Shown in pieces: positions 46,581 through 59,440 of a stretch of 64,000 nt of DNA (position 1 is the first letter of the stretch; each line of letters opens with the position of its first letter). The notes under the pieces are model-generated. The model was not told the DNA's origin and searched no databases. It worked only from the letters and a program-made list of their open reading frames with translations. Source of the DNA: Apostichopus japonicus (Eukaryota; Echinodermata; Holothuroidea; Aspidochirotida; Stichopodidae); NCBI RefSeq assembly GCF_037975245.1, contig NC_092580.1, positions 14,607,001 to 14,671,000 of the forward strand. The letters run 5' to 3'. Both the position numbers and the translations under genes were made by a program.

Positions 46581-49500
46581 ATGAGCCATAATGATTCACA
46601 GAAACTTATTCCGAACATTGCTGTAGATGGTCGAGAAAGTCAAGTCTCTAACTCTAAGAGGTGAGTTTCCTATAAGAAACAAAAGCGAAATGTATGACTA
46701 ACGATAATATGACTAGTAACGATAAATAATGTTAGATCATAGATGTGTCTATAAATTATTACAACCGTAGCTGTAAGGGAACTTCCCTTGACATGCATTA
46801 GTTTCTATTAAGTTTGTTTTACTTTCTCCTCTTCAGACAGAAGATATGCTCAAATTCAGAAGAAGATGACTTGAATGACAGACAGTATTTTAGGTGAGAC
46901 ATCGGCTAGGCTCAGTTTCATTACAATTTCTTGTGATTGTCAGCAATAGGCCTACTAGGGTGGCCAGATATCCACAATTTAGGTTGGACAGTCTGACAGT
47001 TCAGTGTATCGTCCTCATTCTCCATGACCTTTTGCCGGTCATACGTATATCCTGCATTTCCTAGACTTCGAAAGTCAGTTTAAAGCAATCCTAAACAACC
47101 TATGTTCAACAATGACAGTATCGTACCATTGCACAATTTTAAACTCTACTTGAGGGTGTACTGCACTGGCTTTCTATGTGAATGTATATGTATACACATT
47201 ACCTATGCACTGTGCAAACCAAATACAATTTCATTACATTTCCAATTTTCCAGTTTAAATTAAATGTATTGAAACTGTACTTATTCATTTTCTGTTCATT
47301 TTATAGACCTGTATAAATGTAAACTAAGCCTCTCAGAAGCTGTGAAACATGGTTCATGGTTAGCAGCCCATCGTGTCATGTCATTCCTTGAGGTGTTGAT
47401 GTGTACCACTCTGATGCGGAAGAAGGGGAAGGGCGGGGAAGGGGATACAGCCCTGGGCTGCGAAGGGGTCAATTTCAGAGCTTGGGTGAAGTGGAGGTGG
47501 TCTGGGAAAAAGATGAGATGAATTGCAATGTATTCCTATTTCAAAACACCCTTCAGGACAAAGGAAAAGCTAGTACAAAACAGGGCCCAGTAGACATAAT
47601 GTTTCCTAGGGCCTGACCTGGCTCTCAGTTCTTCTGGATGTGCCTGGCCATTTTGATGCCATGTCGGTGGCCACCCTAGCTACCTGGGCCTAGCCCTACA
47701 TTCTTAATCATGATTTTCAATAGTGAACATACTGTTGGTTTATTTCTCATATTCAGGAGTTATGAAGATCTCAGTATTCATATGGATATGATCAAAGATG
47801 TTTCGAGAACCAATACATACAGGTATTGCAAAAGGTGTTCCCATTTACCTATTCGTCTATGAAGTTCAGTGCATATACTGTAAGAGTCAAGACTGTAATG
47901 AGACTGCCAGGTGAATAGTGACCATCGTTGCTAATTTATGCCACTCAGTAAATATAGGGAGGACACTAATCCCAAATTCAGCATGCTACAGATGAATAGT
48001 ATGACTTGCTTTTTCTTTTAACCTGGTAGCCCAATGAATGTGTATAGTCATTAATTATGAGTCATGAATTATGCTGGATGAATGATAGAGGATTTAATGT
48101 TATATATATTGAACAACACATGACAAGAATTAGTCCATTAGCCATATGTTGCATTTTTCAGCTCTCTTGACCTCAACTAAATGAAACTTTATCTCTTCTG
48201 CAAACAGACTGATTAGTTTAGAAGAGTTGATTAGTTCACACCTTGCCATGTCTTCCTTGACTTGATAGTGATTTGGCTACTAGCTGTGTGAAGAGTTGCA
48301 TAATAGGCGAATAGGCAGCTCAACTGAGGTGTGAAAAGATGGGACTGATCACTCAGCTAAACCAACTGGAAAAACCTGCCGTTCAGTACAAACGGCGGGT
48401 TTTTAGATGCAACCTATAGCTAATGGACACTTTCGTGGCATGTAATTTGAATATACATTGAATATTTAATTTACAGTATATATATATATATTGAACATTC
48501 AATTTGTATTTATATTTATGTGTATTTATACATATATATATTTTTTTTTCTTTTTTTTCTTAAGGGAGTCTTCCACATTGTGAAGCTTGTAAGCTTTATG
48601 GGAGACTTCCCTCCACTTTGTACTTTTGTGGCAAAACAAATAAATAAAATAATGTACACTGAAATGCCTGCCGTCTTGGAGGTATTTCTGGTGCTAGTAA
48701 GCCATAATCATTACACAGAAATACAGGGTTAGCTTTTCCCAGATTAGTCTCTACCCAAACAAATGATATGAAATATGATAATGACTGCAAGATAAATAGA
48801 CTACAACTATTCTAACTAATCTATAGAAATGATGGAGAGCACAATATTGTTTTCAAGAATTCCTCCCTTGATAAATCAAATACAAGTTTTATTTGTAGTG
48901 ATGATTGGAAACAATTTTTGTAACCCTTTTGTGTTTCAAATTATTGAGGGAGAAAAAAAAAAGAAGACTTATCAGTAAAACCTGGCCCGGTTGTTTACTT
49001 TAATATAAAGCTTTATCACTACATTTTTATTCACAGACTTGCCATTCTTAAAAGTTTTGGTGCAATTTCTGGGAAAGTCGTAGCAGACATTGGAGCAGGC
49101 ACTGGTGAGATATGTAACAACTTCTCATTAGGAGTTCTTATTGGAAAAAGAGCAAAGAAATTTATGCCTAGAATGGGATTTGTCTCAGAACCAGTGACCT
49201 CTGGGTTACAGGCCTGGCACCCAACCAACTGGCCCTCAGTTGATGCCCATCTCAATTCTGTAGCCATTTCTTATCTGGGGGCATCAGGCAGATGCCACAG
49301 AACCTTGCAAACCTATTTAACCAGGTATCAAGCCCCCAGTTGGATATCCCTCGTTGCCATGATATGATGTAGGGTGGTAGTCTGGGGGGGAGGGAGGGGG
49401 GAGAGTGCCCACCTGAGATTCCACTTCCTAAATGAAAGTAGGCCTACGATAATGTGAGCTCTGGACAATAATGCGCTATTTCAGTATTTTACTGAAATGA

Positions 49501-52500
49501 TCATATAATTACTTTAGTCTGTAGCGTGCAACCTTAGGATTCTATGCACTTATTGTAGGAATGGCCATAGCATATTTCCTGCCCTACGCTAATGGGGCAC
49601 ATGTCCAACCCAACCATATATGGCTAAGCTGTGGGTTAAAACAATTTAGATACACTGTGTGAACAATTTTCCAGCGCGTCTGGCCTAGCTAGCTTTATCC
49701 GCCATTTATCTGCACGATTTCACATTTCGGTTTGGCCTGTGTGTACATTCCACTAGAAAGCATCAAGGTCTATTAAAATTGCACAATTAAGCTTCACAAT
49801 TTATATACACTTCATTGATTCCACACAATAGAGCCAAGTAGATATAGCTGTAAATTTGAACTTGTCGTCAGCAGGGAGAAAGATCATTTTCTTAACTGTG
49901 ATGGTGAGCTGCCAGAGTGGGAGATAAGAAGAGTACTGATGTCACCTAGCTTGCCTAACTTTTGCCCCAGTTTTCCAAGGCGCCAAAATTTGCTCTGCGT
50001 TCAAAAAGAACACAAGGTTTAGTTTAACTGCGCTCGTCACATATATGCACAATTACCGTGAGTTTGTTTTGGTTTTCACGAGTGTTGTTTGAATAACAAT
50101 AAACGTAGAGAGCTCCTTAAATTTAACCTGCTTGAACAGTGTAGCAGTGTAATGTGAAACTAGGGTTTCATAATCATATTTATTATGTCTATGTAGGCCT
50201 ATCAGTCTCATGGTTAGCCCCTATATCAGTGCCCCAATGTTTAAACAAAGAATATTGAGGCACTGTGAATATACGTATAAAATACTAACTAGGAGGGCCG
50301 CAGTCCCTCCACTCCCATACATGGCCCACCCACTCACCTCATTTGCCCCTGCCCCACCCTAGTAGGTCCCAGTAGGTGTAAAGGATATAAGGATATTTAA
50401 CACAAACCTAACAATTAATTTACCCTAAATTCCCTTTGGCTTCCCCTCATAGCATGTATAGGCTAGGGTTTATCAACAAATGCCCTAGCGTGCTTTAATA
50501 TCTTCAATTACCTGTGTAAAACAATAAATAAAGCAGAACTAACAAAGTAATAAAAAGTCCTATTTTTCCCCTACAAAGTGATTTTACCGAATAAAAGTTT
50601 TTTAATTTACCTTTTCTGAGCTGAAAGTAACTTTAACTGACTTGCGGGGGTGGTGAAACCAGATTGTTTTTGTGCGTGTGTATGTGTGTGCATGATTGAA
50701 GTTTTACAGGGTAGGTGTGGTTGTTCTTTCCTTTTGTTTTGGATTCTGTTTGATGGTTTCAGGGTCAAATTTAATCTAATATTATATGAAGCTGGTTTTT
50801 TTTCATTTGCAATACATGAGTATTTTAACGAAAATCCTCCTTTTTTGCTGATTGCAGGTATCCTAAGCTGTTTCTGTGTTCAAGCTGGTGCCAAGAAAGG
50901 TAAAGATTATAGAAATTGATATTGGTGAAATATTCCCTCTTAGTGATAACTAAATCATGTAGATGGAATCCTAATGCCAGACGTCCGGCATTAGGCCGGA
51001 CAGTCCATCAATACGCACAATGCACAGTCCTCCATCTGGCATGATCACCCACTTGGTTTTCTAAACACTTTAATATAATCTTCCTCAGCTTCAATTGTAC
51101 TTATTCTGTACATTTAGCAAAACTAACATTGTGAAATATGTAACCTGCATGGTTTCCCACAAGCTTTGACACATATGCTTCATGACTAGTGGCCCATGTC
51201 ATCTCCTTGAGATGACATGTAGTTGTCTGACTAGATGGGGCCAGGGGTCATGGAGGCTACTGCCCTATAGCCCAGGATCAATTAAGGGCCCGGGAAAAGA
51301 TGGGGGGGCCGGGGAATATATGGTAAAGAGCATTTGTAATACACTTCAAGAAATATGAAGAGTAGAAGAAGGGGGTCTAGTGACATAATTGTCGAGGGGG
51401 TGGGGGAGGGTCGGCCTGGCACTCTACAATCTCTGGACCTATCCTCCATTTTGAAGGGAAGTCAGTGGCCAACCCAACCTACTTCATTTACCACATCTGA
51501 ACATAATAAGGAATGCTACCATATCCCTGGATTATACTGCTACTTTTTCTTTGTCTCACCCAGTCTGTGCTGTTGAAGCAAGCTCTGTGGCCGAAAAGGC
51601 AAATGAAGTCATCAGAGCAAACAAGATGGCGGACAGAATTAAAGTTATCCGAGGAAGAGTAGAGGTACCTACAAGTTACTTATCAGCCAAGTAATAGTAA
51701 AATAACGTTAAGTTATACAGTATATCATGATTAAGAGACTCAAATGAACTGATTAAAACTTTGCCCTCAATTCCAGTCAGCAAAAGGACCAGAAATGTTG
51801 GTTCAATTTATATCTGCAGAACAAATTATATAAGTAATTCCTCTAGATGGACAAAAATATAAGTCTTTCATTAACCCTTCCCTATCAAGTTCTTCCTCTT
51901 TGGTTTCCTGAAAGGGAAAACTATGGAGTCACTTTAACTGACCTTTGCAAAATTGTGAGGGGGACCGTGGATTGCAAAGTTGGCAATGACTTTGTAGCAG
52001 ATCGCAAAGTCGATAAGCACTATTACGATTCGTCCAACACGGCAACATACAGAAATGCTGTACTCAAAGCCAAAGACTTCGTTGGTATACATCCTTTCGC
52101 CTGCGACGGCAGACCATCATTTCTTAAAAAGGTTGTTTTTACTAAAATCTTAGGTTCTGCACTATTTGTCAGTGTCAGAAGAAAAACATTCAACAGGTAG
52201 GATGAAATTATCAAAGGAAAAGTAAAGTTGTACATGGTACAATTAAATTAGTTTATGTTGATAATATTAAGTAGTTAACTTGTCTTTAAATTCCATGTAG
52301 CTAAAGCATTATGTTGATAGGGGTAGTATAAGTTGGCTTAAAAAAATCCACAAGTGTAAATTTATAACGAAAATAAATGCGTGCAAGGCAGAAGACATAT
52401 TTTTTTATGTATTCTGAAATAAAGTTCTCATTAAACTACTCAAAAATGTTGAACCCTTTGTGACAAATCTTACGCGGTACAGGTATGACCCTTGCAATGC

Positions 52501-55500
52501 TGTCTGTGAGTTAATCAGGTCACACATCCGCATGCATGCTAAGTGTTCTATGCATGCTAAGTTCTATGCATGCTAAGTTCTTTAATACCGCCCCATTTCC
52601 TTTCCGGAAACCTTTCATACTGTAGTTTTGACTTTTGTTTTCGATAGGATATCACGTTACCTGAAAAAGTTGATGTCATTGTCAGCGAGTGGATGGTAAG
52701 TACTTACGACTGAATCCAAAATTGGGCGCCACATTTCTTGAGAAATGTGGGTAAACTAGAACTACTTAGACGATCTTGTGAATCATGATGACGGGCATAC
52801 ATTCTTCATGAGCATCGACTTCAAAAAGTTAAATGTTATCAAGTATTCTTCCATACGCTTAAAGCAGCATTTTGCGTCCTTTTCTATGGTTTTTCTCAAC
52901 CTCAACTGATTGCGCGATACCATAATGACATACATAACTAGCTTATCTATTCAAATCTTACTTCAAATGGTGGCATAAAAGTCGAAAAATTTACACATTT
53001 CAACTTGTTTTTCTCGAAGATATTTTCCGTTGGGATCCAAATTTTAGCAACGGCTCATAATTTAACCTGCATGTCTGATTGGTTGAATTCAAACTAGTGG
53101 GTTGGGGGAACTGTATGCGATTATTATTAAATGTGTAATTTGTCGGTGGACACTTTTCTCATTATCTGCGAATGCCCCTAATTACTCGCCAATTTATGCT
53201 TTTGGCAGGGAAAAAACTTGGCTAATATCTTAGTTTTCTGTTTTGTGATTGATATATGTAAGAAACTTGATGGACTTGTCAAAAAAGTGGGAAACGGCGA
53301 CACAACGCAAAATGCTGCTTTAAACAGTAACAGTATCCTGGTAACACTCGTTACAACTTGAAGATATGTTCTCATGTTTCTTGTCAATATGCAAATGTGC
53401 ATACAAATATCTCGGCTGGTAAAGAATTAAAATCTCAATCATGATCAAATTCAACTTGAAAAACTAACACTTTTTAAGAAATCAAACAATGTTACTGTTA
53501 AAGATGAATCAGTAACACATGGTATATTAAGTTCTGGTAAAATTAAAATTAATTAAAAATTAAAAGCCATAAATTGTGAGGTCCAAGAAGGTGATAAATG
53601 CATGCTAGCAGTAATGGAATACTATGTGATTTTCATCAACCTTTGAAAACGTTTAATTTCAAACTGCTCACACCATATAGTTATCCAGTCATATTCCTCG
53701 AAAGTAATTTAATTTGTTTCTGTAATTTGTACACGTCATTGTTAACCTTAAAGTGCTACGGATGCCTAGCCAATTTGCCTAACATTCATTACATCTGTTG
53801 TCTGTGATAAACTCATTCAAAATCTATTGAAATATTTTGAAAAGCTCTTTTGTTTTCCAAGATAAACACATCTGAAGTTGAAAAGATAAAAGCATTAACT
53901 TTGTTCAATTTCATACACGAAGTTGTTGTAAACTGTTGCAACAAAACAAGTTTAAAAAGATATATTGAGCAGTTCTGCTTTTAGTTCTCTTGCTGTTGTA
54001 TTAGCATTCACTCTAGCGTAATTAGTGCTCTTGCTGTTGTATTAGCATTCACTCTAGCATAATGGATGATAGCCTGACGAAAGAAAAACCAAATATATAC
54101 TCAAGTTAGCCCTATAGCTTTGATTGTGCAAATCCCTATTGTGAGTTTATCGGTAATAGATTCACAAAGACATTTGTCCATTTTTTTATCTCTTTTTACT
54201 TTCATCAGTACATTAAGATTTGGGGTGAAATAATTAGACAATCTACAGTGAGCCTTTATGGTGTAAAGTACTTCTTCAGCTCACAAATCTATGAAAGAAG
54301 AAAAATATAATTAGCTCTAGACTTTTTGTTTCCAAATTGCCAGCATTTTTGTACCAACTGCTTTCTTTTTTATTATGTTCATTTTTTTTAAGGTATTTTC
54401 AGTTTCATTCTTAGCCATTTTTGGTTCCTTGCTGGAAGCAAAGGAACTTTTGTTGACATGTCGTGCGTGTGTGTGTGTGTTTATGTATACATAGGGAAAC
54501 TTTTGCTCTATAAACGGCCCTTTGTCGGAGAATTAAATGCTGTTGCACGCACAGGAAGGGTTGCAGTTTTCACTCTCCGAAATTGCTGTGAGAGCACTGC
54601 ACACTGTGCTTTGTTCAGATTCGCCTCGTAAAGGAGGACTTCACAAATTTCTTAAGATGCTCTTGATTTTCTGGTGAAAAAGGGCGAGCCTTAATATTGA
54701 CCAATCAAGTCAAATTTCACTAGAGAGAGGAGTCAACAAACTTTTCTTTGGCATAGAAAAGAAATTAGTTACACAATCACACTTCCAGGAAGCACAATGT
54801 AAGCATTGAGAGATAGGGACATTTTGAAAAGTTTCACTGCTTTCCCCAGTGGTTTTTACTTTTTCAGATTAAAAAGTACGGGGCTTAGTTTACACCTGTA
54901 ATTAATAATGACACATCATTGTGAAGAGGACATTATATAATTCAAAATGACATAAGAATGAGTTTTCTGAGTGCTATACTGAGAAAGTTATGAAAAGAGT
55001 TAGCGCGAAATGTGCTTATTTTGTAGCGATATTTGCTGCATGACGGGGTGTTTTGTGCCGAGTTCAGCAAGGATTCCATATGAGTGTGAGAATTTCGTTT
55101 GTATGCACGATAACTCAACAAGGGAATGATTGATCAATGTTATACTTGGTGTGTGGGTGGGCCATAATAATTAGATAAACTCTATTAATTTTGGTGCCCA
55201 TATAATGAATATTAATGAGGTCACAGGGTCAAACGTCAAATTCTTCAATTTGCAATAACTTTACAATCATAAGTCACAGTTTCATCAAAGGTGAGTGTGT
55301 TACTGATAGGTAGCCCACACATGGCGATGTGTGTTGCAATTGATAATGTGTGTATTTATTAGGAGGTTGGGCTATGCACTATTTAGGTTACAAGTTTGTA
55401 TGATTAATAACTTCACAAGGCAATCATTGATACATTACCATGTTTAGTGAGTAGGTGCACCTAATTGTTTTGGTGCTCATGTCCAGGGTGGGAATTTGGC

Positions 55501-58500
55501 AAAAAAAGTTGGTAAGCATTTTTTCATTTTTTGATGAAATGTGCTTACCAACATGAGCCAAGATTTCTCAGTTGGTAAGCACAATTCATGAATCGGTAAG
55601 CACAGCACAATGACCTGAACTCTGTTATCCTTTTGTGACAACTTCCTGATTCGCGGCACAAGTGTACTTTATATCGAGCCGACAGCGGTGGCGCAGATAA
55701 TCCAGTCAATGCATGTTCGATCGAAATAATTACAATCCCTGTCCATCACGTTGAACTCTCCCACCAGACAATACCGTGTCGAATACTCGACTTGGTATTA
55801 GTTATTCAAATACATGATCAAAGGAAATGAATCGACTGGAGATCGTAAAAAAAACTCTGAAAATCAGTAGAGAAATTACCAATTGTGTACGAAAAGTAAG
55901 TTCGGTCCTTTCAAATTTTACGTAAGATCCAGCAAAACACTTTCAAAAAATTCACGCAAAACTGGCATATCGTGCTACATGCAACTAATGTTATGTAAAC
56001 AAGGCTCGAGTACACCATATTATGAATAAACCGTAAGACCACATCTGGTGTTAAGCAGGGGGGGGGGAGGGGGGAAAGAAAGTATTTTTTAGATTTTCCA
56101 AAAATACGGAAAAAATAATGTCCTACCATAGTTAAGTGTATAGCAAATAGCCTAACCACCTCGTCTGTTACGGATCTCACATAACTACAAAAACAACTAA
56201 TTTTGCGAACTTGACGTTTTCTACAAGAACATAGAAATAATTTTAAGCATTAGTTAATCATGCCGTGTGGCAGGTTTACTTTCATAAAGATGGCCATAGC
56301 TTGATATCTTGTGCTGCGTGTATGAACTGTGCCTCGTGTATCATGGGGAATACTCCATGAAATGTTTCTTGGAAACGTGCCAAAAATGTTAATAAACAGG
56401 TGTTAGATAGGGGATGAGCGCACAGTTGTTTGGCAGGGTACCTGGGAAAATTCTGAGCACATGTACAGTATGAACTACGCAATTGCCGTCGGCAATTGTG
56501 TAGTTCATGTGTGAAGTTGGAATAATTTGCGATGCATACACAGTTAGTCGTAGGTATGTGACGGTCCAGGCACGATCGCTGAGCTAGCAGCCAGCTGTGT
56601 GCAGCCTGTTCGTTGGTGCTTTTTGCTAGCTGCACGACAAATTAATCCTCCGTAACTTAGAAGCAGATTGCAGATAAGCCTACTACAGTCCGATGCAGTC
56701 ACTTACGGTCAGAATTTTTGGTAGGCTCATTACAAGAGTGTGTAGTACTAGGCCCAATTGATTTTCTTATTTTGGTAAGCCATATTTTCATTCCAGTACG
56801 CTAGCATACCGGTGTACCGTAAAATTCCCACCCTGCTCATGTCATGACTAATGATGAGTTACCGGGTGAGGGATTATATATCAAATTGCAGTTACTTCTG
56901 TGGAAATCATATGTTTGATCTTCAGAATTGGATTAGTGATATTTGTAGATAGCAGACACATTATGATGTGTGCTACAAATGGTTCATGCAGGGCCCTGGC
57001 TAGTATTATTTTGGTAACAACAGTTTGTACACATAACTTTTAAAAGGGAATCCTTCATCATTACATACTTGGAGTGTTCCCTGTTAATAATCAAATCAAT
57101 GAGCAGCAGCAAGGAACCATGAAATGTTTTCATTCTGTGTTTTTTTTATCATTTTTTGAACATAACAAATATGTTTTTTTCAATTCAGGGTCACTTCCTC
57201 CTGTACGAGTCAATGCTGAAATCTGTGATCCATGCAAGAGATAACTGGCTCAAAGAGGTAGGTAATTGACGATTTCTCCCCAGTCAAGAATCCACTAACT
57301 GTGAAGTGAAACTGGGAAACTTTTGATACTTTCAAATTTGCTCTTTCAACGTGTTTTCATACTTTAATGAAAAATATATCCTGGCAATGAGTTTAATAGC
57401 ACTGCTCTTTGCGTTGAATTTGTGGCCATTCTAATATACTCAAACAGTTAACAGAGGTGAACAAGTCCCTGAAAGGCAATAATTTTGTTTTTTAGTCCTT
57501 CAAAACAATACTAGTAACGATGGAATCCTGCAAAGTTCTGCAATATTAAAGATCACAGTTTATTGAATATGTGGGACACATATTTTCCTGCATTGGATTG
57601 AGACTGGATTGAGATGCATTCACATTAACTCGTGTCAGTAAACGAACAACAGGAAAAACTGACTGGATAGTGTGTTAACGATGGCAAAAAGCAAAGAAGT
57701 TTGAGGCAAGAACGGTATCTGAGTTGGACCAGATTGTAACCCAGAGGCTACTGGTTCGAATCCAGTTGTTCTAGCCACGAATTTCTCTGCTCCCTTCCCC
57801 AAAAAAATTTGAATTGAATTCCATCAAATGATTGCAACCACAAATTCTTTCAGGTACAATGAGAACTTGCTATCAAATTCGGTTGATATATAACATGGCT
57901 TGATAAGAATCACATGTTACAAACCAGTACAAACTACACAGCATTAAACTTGTCAATGAGTTTTATCCCTTCTCAATATTCTCTTTTTGATGTGGTCTGC
58001 ATATATGTGCTTGAAAGAATAAAAATGAATTTACATGAACCTAATATTTAAAGGAACCTTAAAGACTCCCAGTGGAGAAACTAGTCTAATCATTCCCTTT
58101 ACTTTCAAGGAGCAGAGCTTTCAATTAAGATGCAACCATCATTGCCCATCAGGTCAGACCACAATGTGACATATTAAGTACTCATTCTTGCCCGTTGTTT
58201 CTAGAAGTCGGTTCTACCATAAACACCAAAATCACTGATACTGTACCTACCCAAACTAAAATTTTCCGCTTTCAGTATTGACCTACAATCATTATTGAAT
58301 GACACATTTCGTTTCGCTTATATTGCATTTTCTTGCAATAATTATAAACAAAGTTCAAAACATTGGTTCAAGGTCAGGGTTTGTATTACAGACTACATAG
58401 CTGCTGCATTTGGAATAACAAATTTGCAACAACAACAGCTCGTAGAGTGTGTGTTAAATCAGTCGAGTATTATAATGTGTGACTGGAAGGCAATTACGTA

Positions 58501-58999
58501 TGACACTTTGTCATGTGACAGGATGTTATGTAATACAACAGTTATGTAATATGCCACATGTGCATGTGGAAGAATGCCGAATGACTTATTACTTGACAGC
58601 TTTTAGTTCATTTTGGATTTTTACAATTTGAAAGACCATTTCAGATGGGAAAACAGTGGATTTCTCTTGGATGCAAAGACTCATCTTACTTTTAGCCGGC
58701 CAGGGCTCGAACCCACAACCTCAGAGATTGCTAGGTTTCATGCTTCTTATGCCACCGCCTGTATCCACTAGACCATAGCACTGGATATCAATATGCTATG
58801 TTATATAGAGTTGGATATCAAGATGAGACTCTAGTGTTGTAAGTTGTAACCGTTGACTTTCATTCTCAATACATCTTGTTCTTAACGATATGAATATGGC
58901 GTCTTGTTTGTTTCTTCTTTTCTAGGGTGGTAGCATCTTGCCGTCGTCAGCACACATTTACTTGGCTCCTTTTACTAATGAATTCATTCATAAAGAGAG
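46581..58999 (+). CDS. PRMT6: PRMT6-like protein arginine methyltransferase, 5' nine exons
   Basis: Exons 46581-46660, 46837-46893, 47757-47822, 49037-49104, 50858-50899, 51564-51664, 52648-52695, 57189-57257 and 58926-58999; all are GT-AG and in phase, giving 201 residues before the open end. Motif I is VVADIGAGTGILSCFC (82-97, SAM binding) and post-I is CAVEAS (E109). The double-E loop is SEWMGHFLLYESML (E152 and E161, catalytic), then LKEGGSILPSSA. The enzyme transfers methyl groups from SAM to arginine; PRMT6 makes asymmetric dimethylarginine, for example on histone H3. LPEKVDVIVSEWMG also resembles PRMT2, but no SH3 domain precedes it. The THW loop and beta barrel must lie beyond 64000. 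Human PRMT6 is, as I recall, a single-coding-exon gene, so this intron-rich form is either ancestral or a sister subfamily. Confidence 0.9.
48370..48404. other. 35-nt hairpin in PRMT intron 3
   Basis: AAAAACCTGCCGTT is followed by a seven-base spacer and AACGGCGGGTTTTT, giving a 14-bp stem with one G-T pair. It resembles a bacterial terminator but lies in an animal intron, so it is more likely a chance or transposon-derived palindrome. Confidence 0.5.
49105..49275 (-). repeat. tRNA-derived SINE, family D, minus strand
   Basis: The minus-strand sequence from about 49270 reads GTTGGTTGGGTGCCAGGCCT, then TGTAACCCAGAGGTCACTGG and TTCTGAGAC (degenerate B box), then an AAATTTCTTTGCTC body. The same order occurs on the plus strand at 57690-57800. 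It starts almost at the donor site of PRMT exon 4 (49104). Confidence 0.6.
51900..52632 (+). repeat. Dispersed repeat, copy B, ending at a PRMT 3' splice site
   Basis: This is the partner of 37930-38190. It starts TTTCCTGAAAGGGAAAACTA at about 51907, has about 400 bases not present in copy A (about 52090-52500), then three tandem copies of ATGCATGCTAAGTTCT at about 52531-52583, and ends TACTGTAGTTTTGAC at about 52632. PRMT exon 7 begins at 52648, so the repeat reaches its polypyrimidine tract. Confidence 0.7.
55484..56835. mobile_element. hAT-like non-autonomous transposon, 1352 bp
   Basis: Left end CAGGGTGGGAATTTGG; reversed right end CAGGGTGGGAATTTTACG. A perfect 8-bp duplication CTCATGTC lies at 55476-55483 and 56836-56843. 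A hairpin TTGGTAAGCA...TGCTTACCAA lies at about 55510-55552 near the left end, and a poly-G run at about 56057-56068. Bases about 56085-56480 match, reversed, 33390-33610 of the other hAT-like element. No transposase is encoded; the 117-codon minus frame at 56282-56635 is not conserved protein. It lies in PRMT intron 7. Confidence 0.92.
57690..57800 (+). repeat. tRNA-derived SINE, family D, plus strand
   Basis: GTATCTGAGTTGGACCAGAT (about 57714) is followed by TGTAACCCAGAGGCTACTGG and the B box GGTTCGAATCC, then a GAATTTCTCTGCTC body shared with the minus-strand copy at 49105-49275. It lies in PRMT intron 8. Confidence 0.6.
58625..58795 (-). repeat. tRNA-derived SINE, family B, copy 1
   Basis: Minus strand from 58790: TATGGTCTAGTGGATACAGG (A-box region) and GGGTTCGAGCCCTGG (B box), then a body containing CATCCAAGAGAAATC and TTTTCCCATCTGAAATGG. 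The body recurs at 61826-62085. It is not a foldable tRNA. It lies in PRMT intron 8, about 130 bp upstream of exon 9. Confidence 0.75.
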
Positions 59000-59225
59000 G
59001 TAAGACATTCTTGTTAATCCTGTTAAAGTGATTTTTAAAATGTAAGTTGTATAAGGCAGTTGCTGTATGCGGCTTTCAACCTTCACCCTGCCGTATATGT
59101 AAAAAAAGATGGAGATTTATTTCTGCAAGAGAGAGATGCTGCATATCACAACAAAATCATTTTAAGGAAAGGGTTTGCCTCAAAACAACATATGTACAGT
59201 TTTCATGTATGCATTGTATGTATTT

Positions 59226-59440
59226 TAGATCCTCCTGCAAGCAGGAACTCGCGAAGAAGCCATCATTGGCTTATCAAAGCCGCATGCTGACCGAAGTCAG
59301 TCTCTTAGATTCATATTTAACATCCATGATTATGAACTGTCAATTGTCAACAACTCTGTAACTGGACGACATACATTGATCTTGGAGTGACTCAAACCAG
59401 GGACTTTATGATTGGAAGGCACTGGCGTTAACCACTGATT
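59226..59440 (-). repeat. tRNA-derived SINE, family C, copy 1
   Basis: Minus strand from 59440: TGGTTAACGCCAGTGCCTTC (A-box region), CTGGTTTGAGTCACTCC (B box), then a body through GTATGTCGTCCAGTTACAGA, CTGACTTCGGTCAGC and CGCGAGTTCCTGCTTGCAGG to about 59226. An inverted copy lies at 63093-63315. Confidence 0.8.

Noticed and set aside
49031-49267. 78-codon minus-strand ORF
   Set aside because: It is made of the SINE at 49105-49275 and antisense of PRMT exon 4.
51847-52200. 117-codon plus-strand ORF
   Set aside because: It spans the dispersed repeat; the other copy at 37930-38190 does not keep the frame, so it is chance.
56282-56635. 117-codon minus-strand ORF
   Set aside because: It lies inside the non-autonomous hAT-like element, with no domain similarity and no conserved frame in the related segment at 33400-33600.
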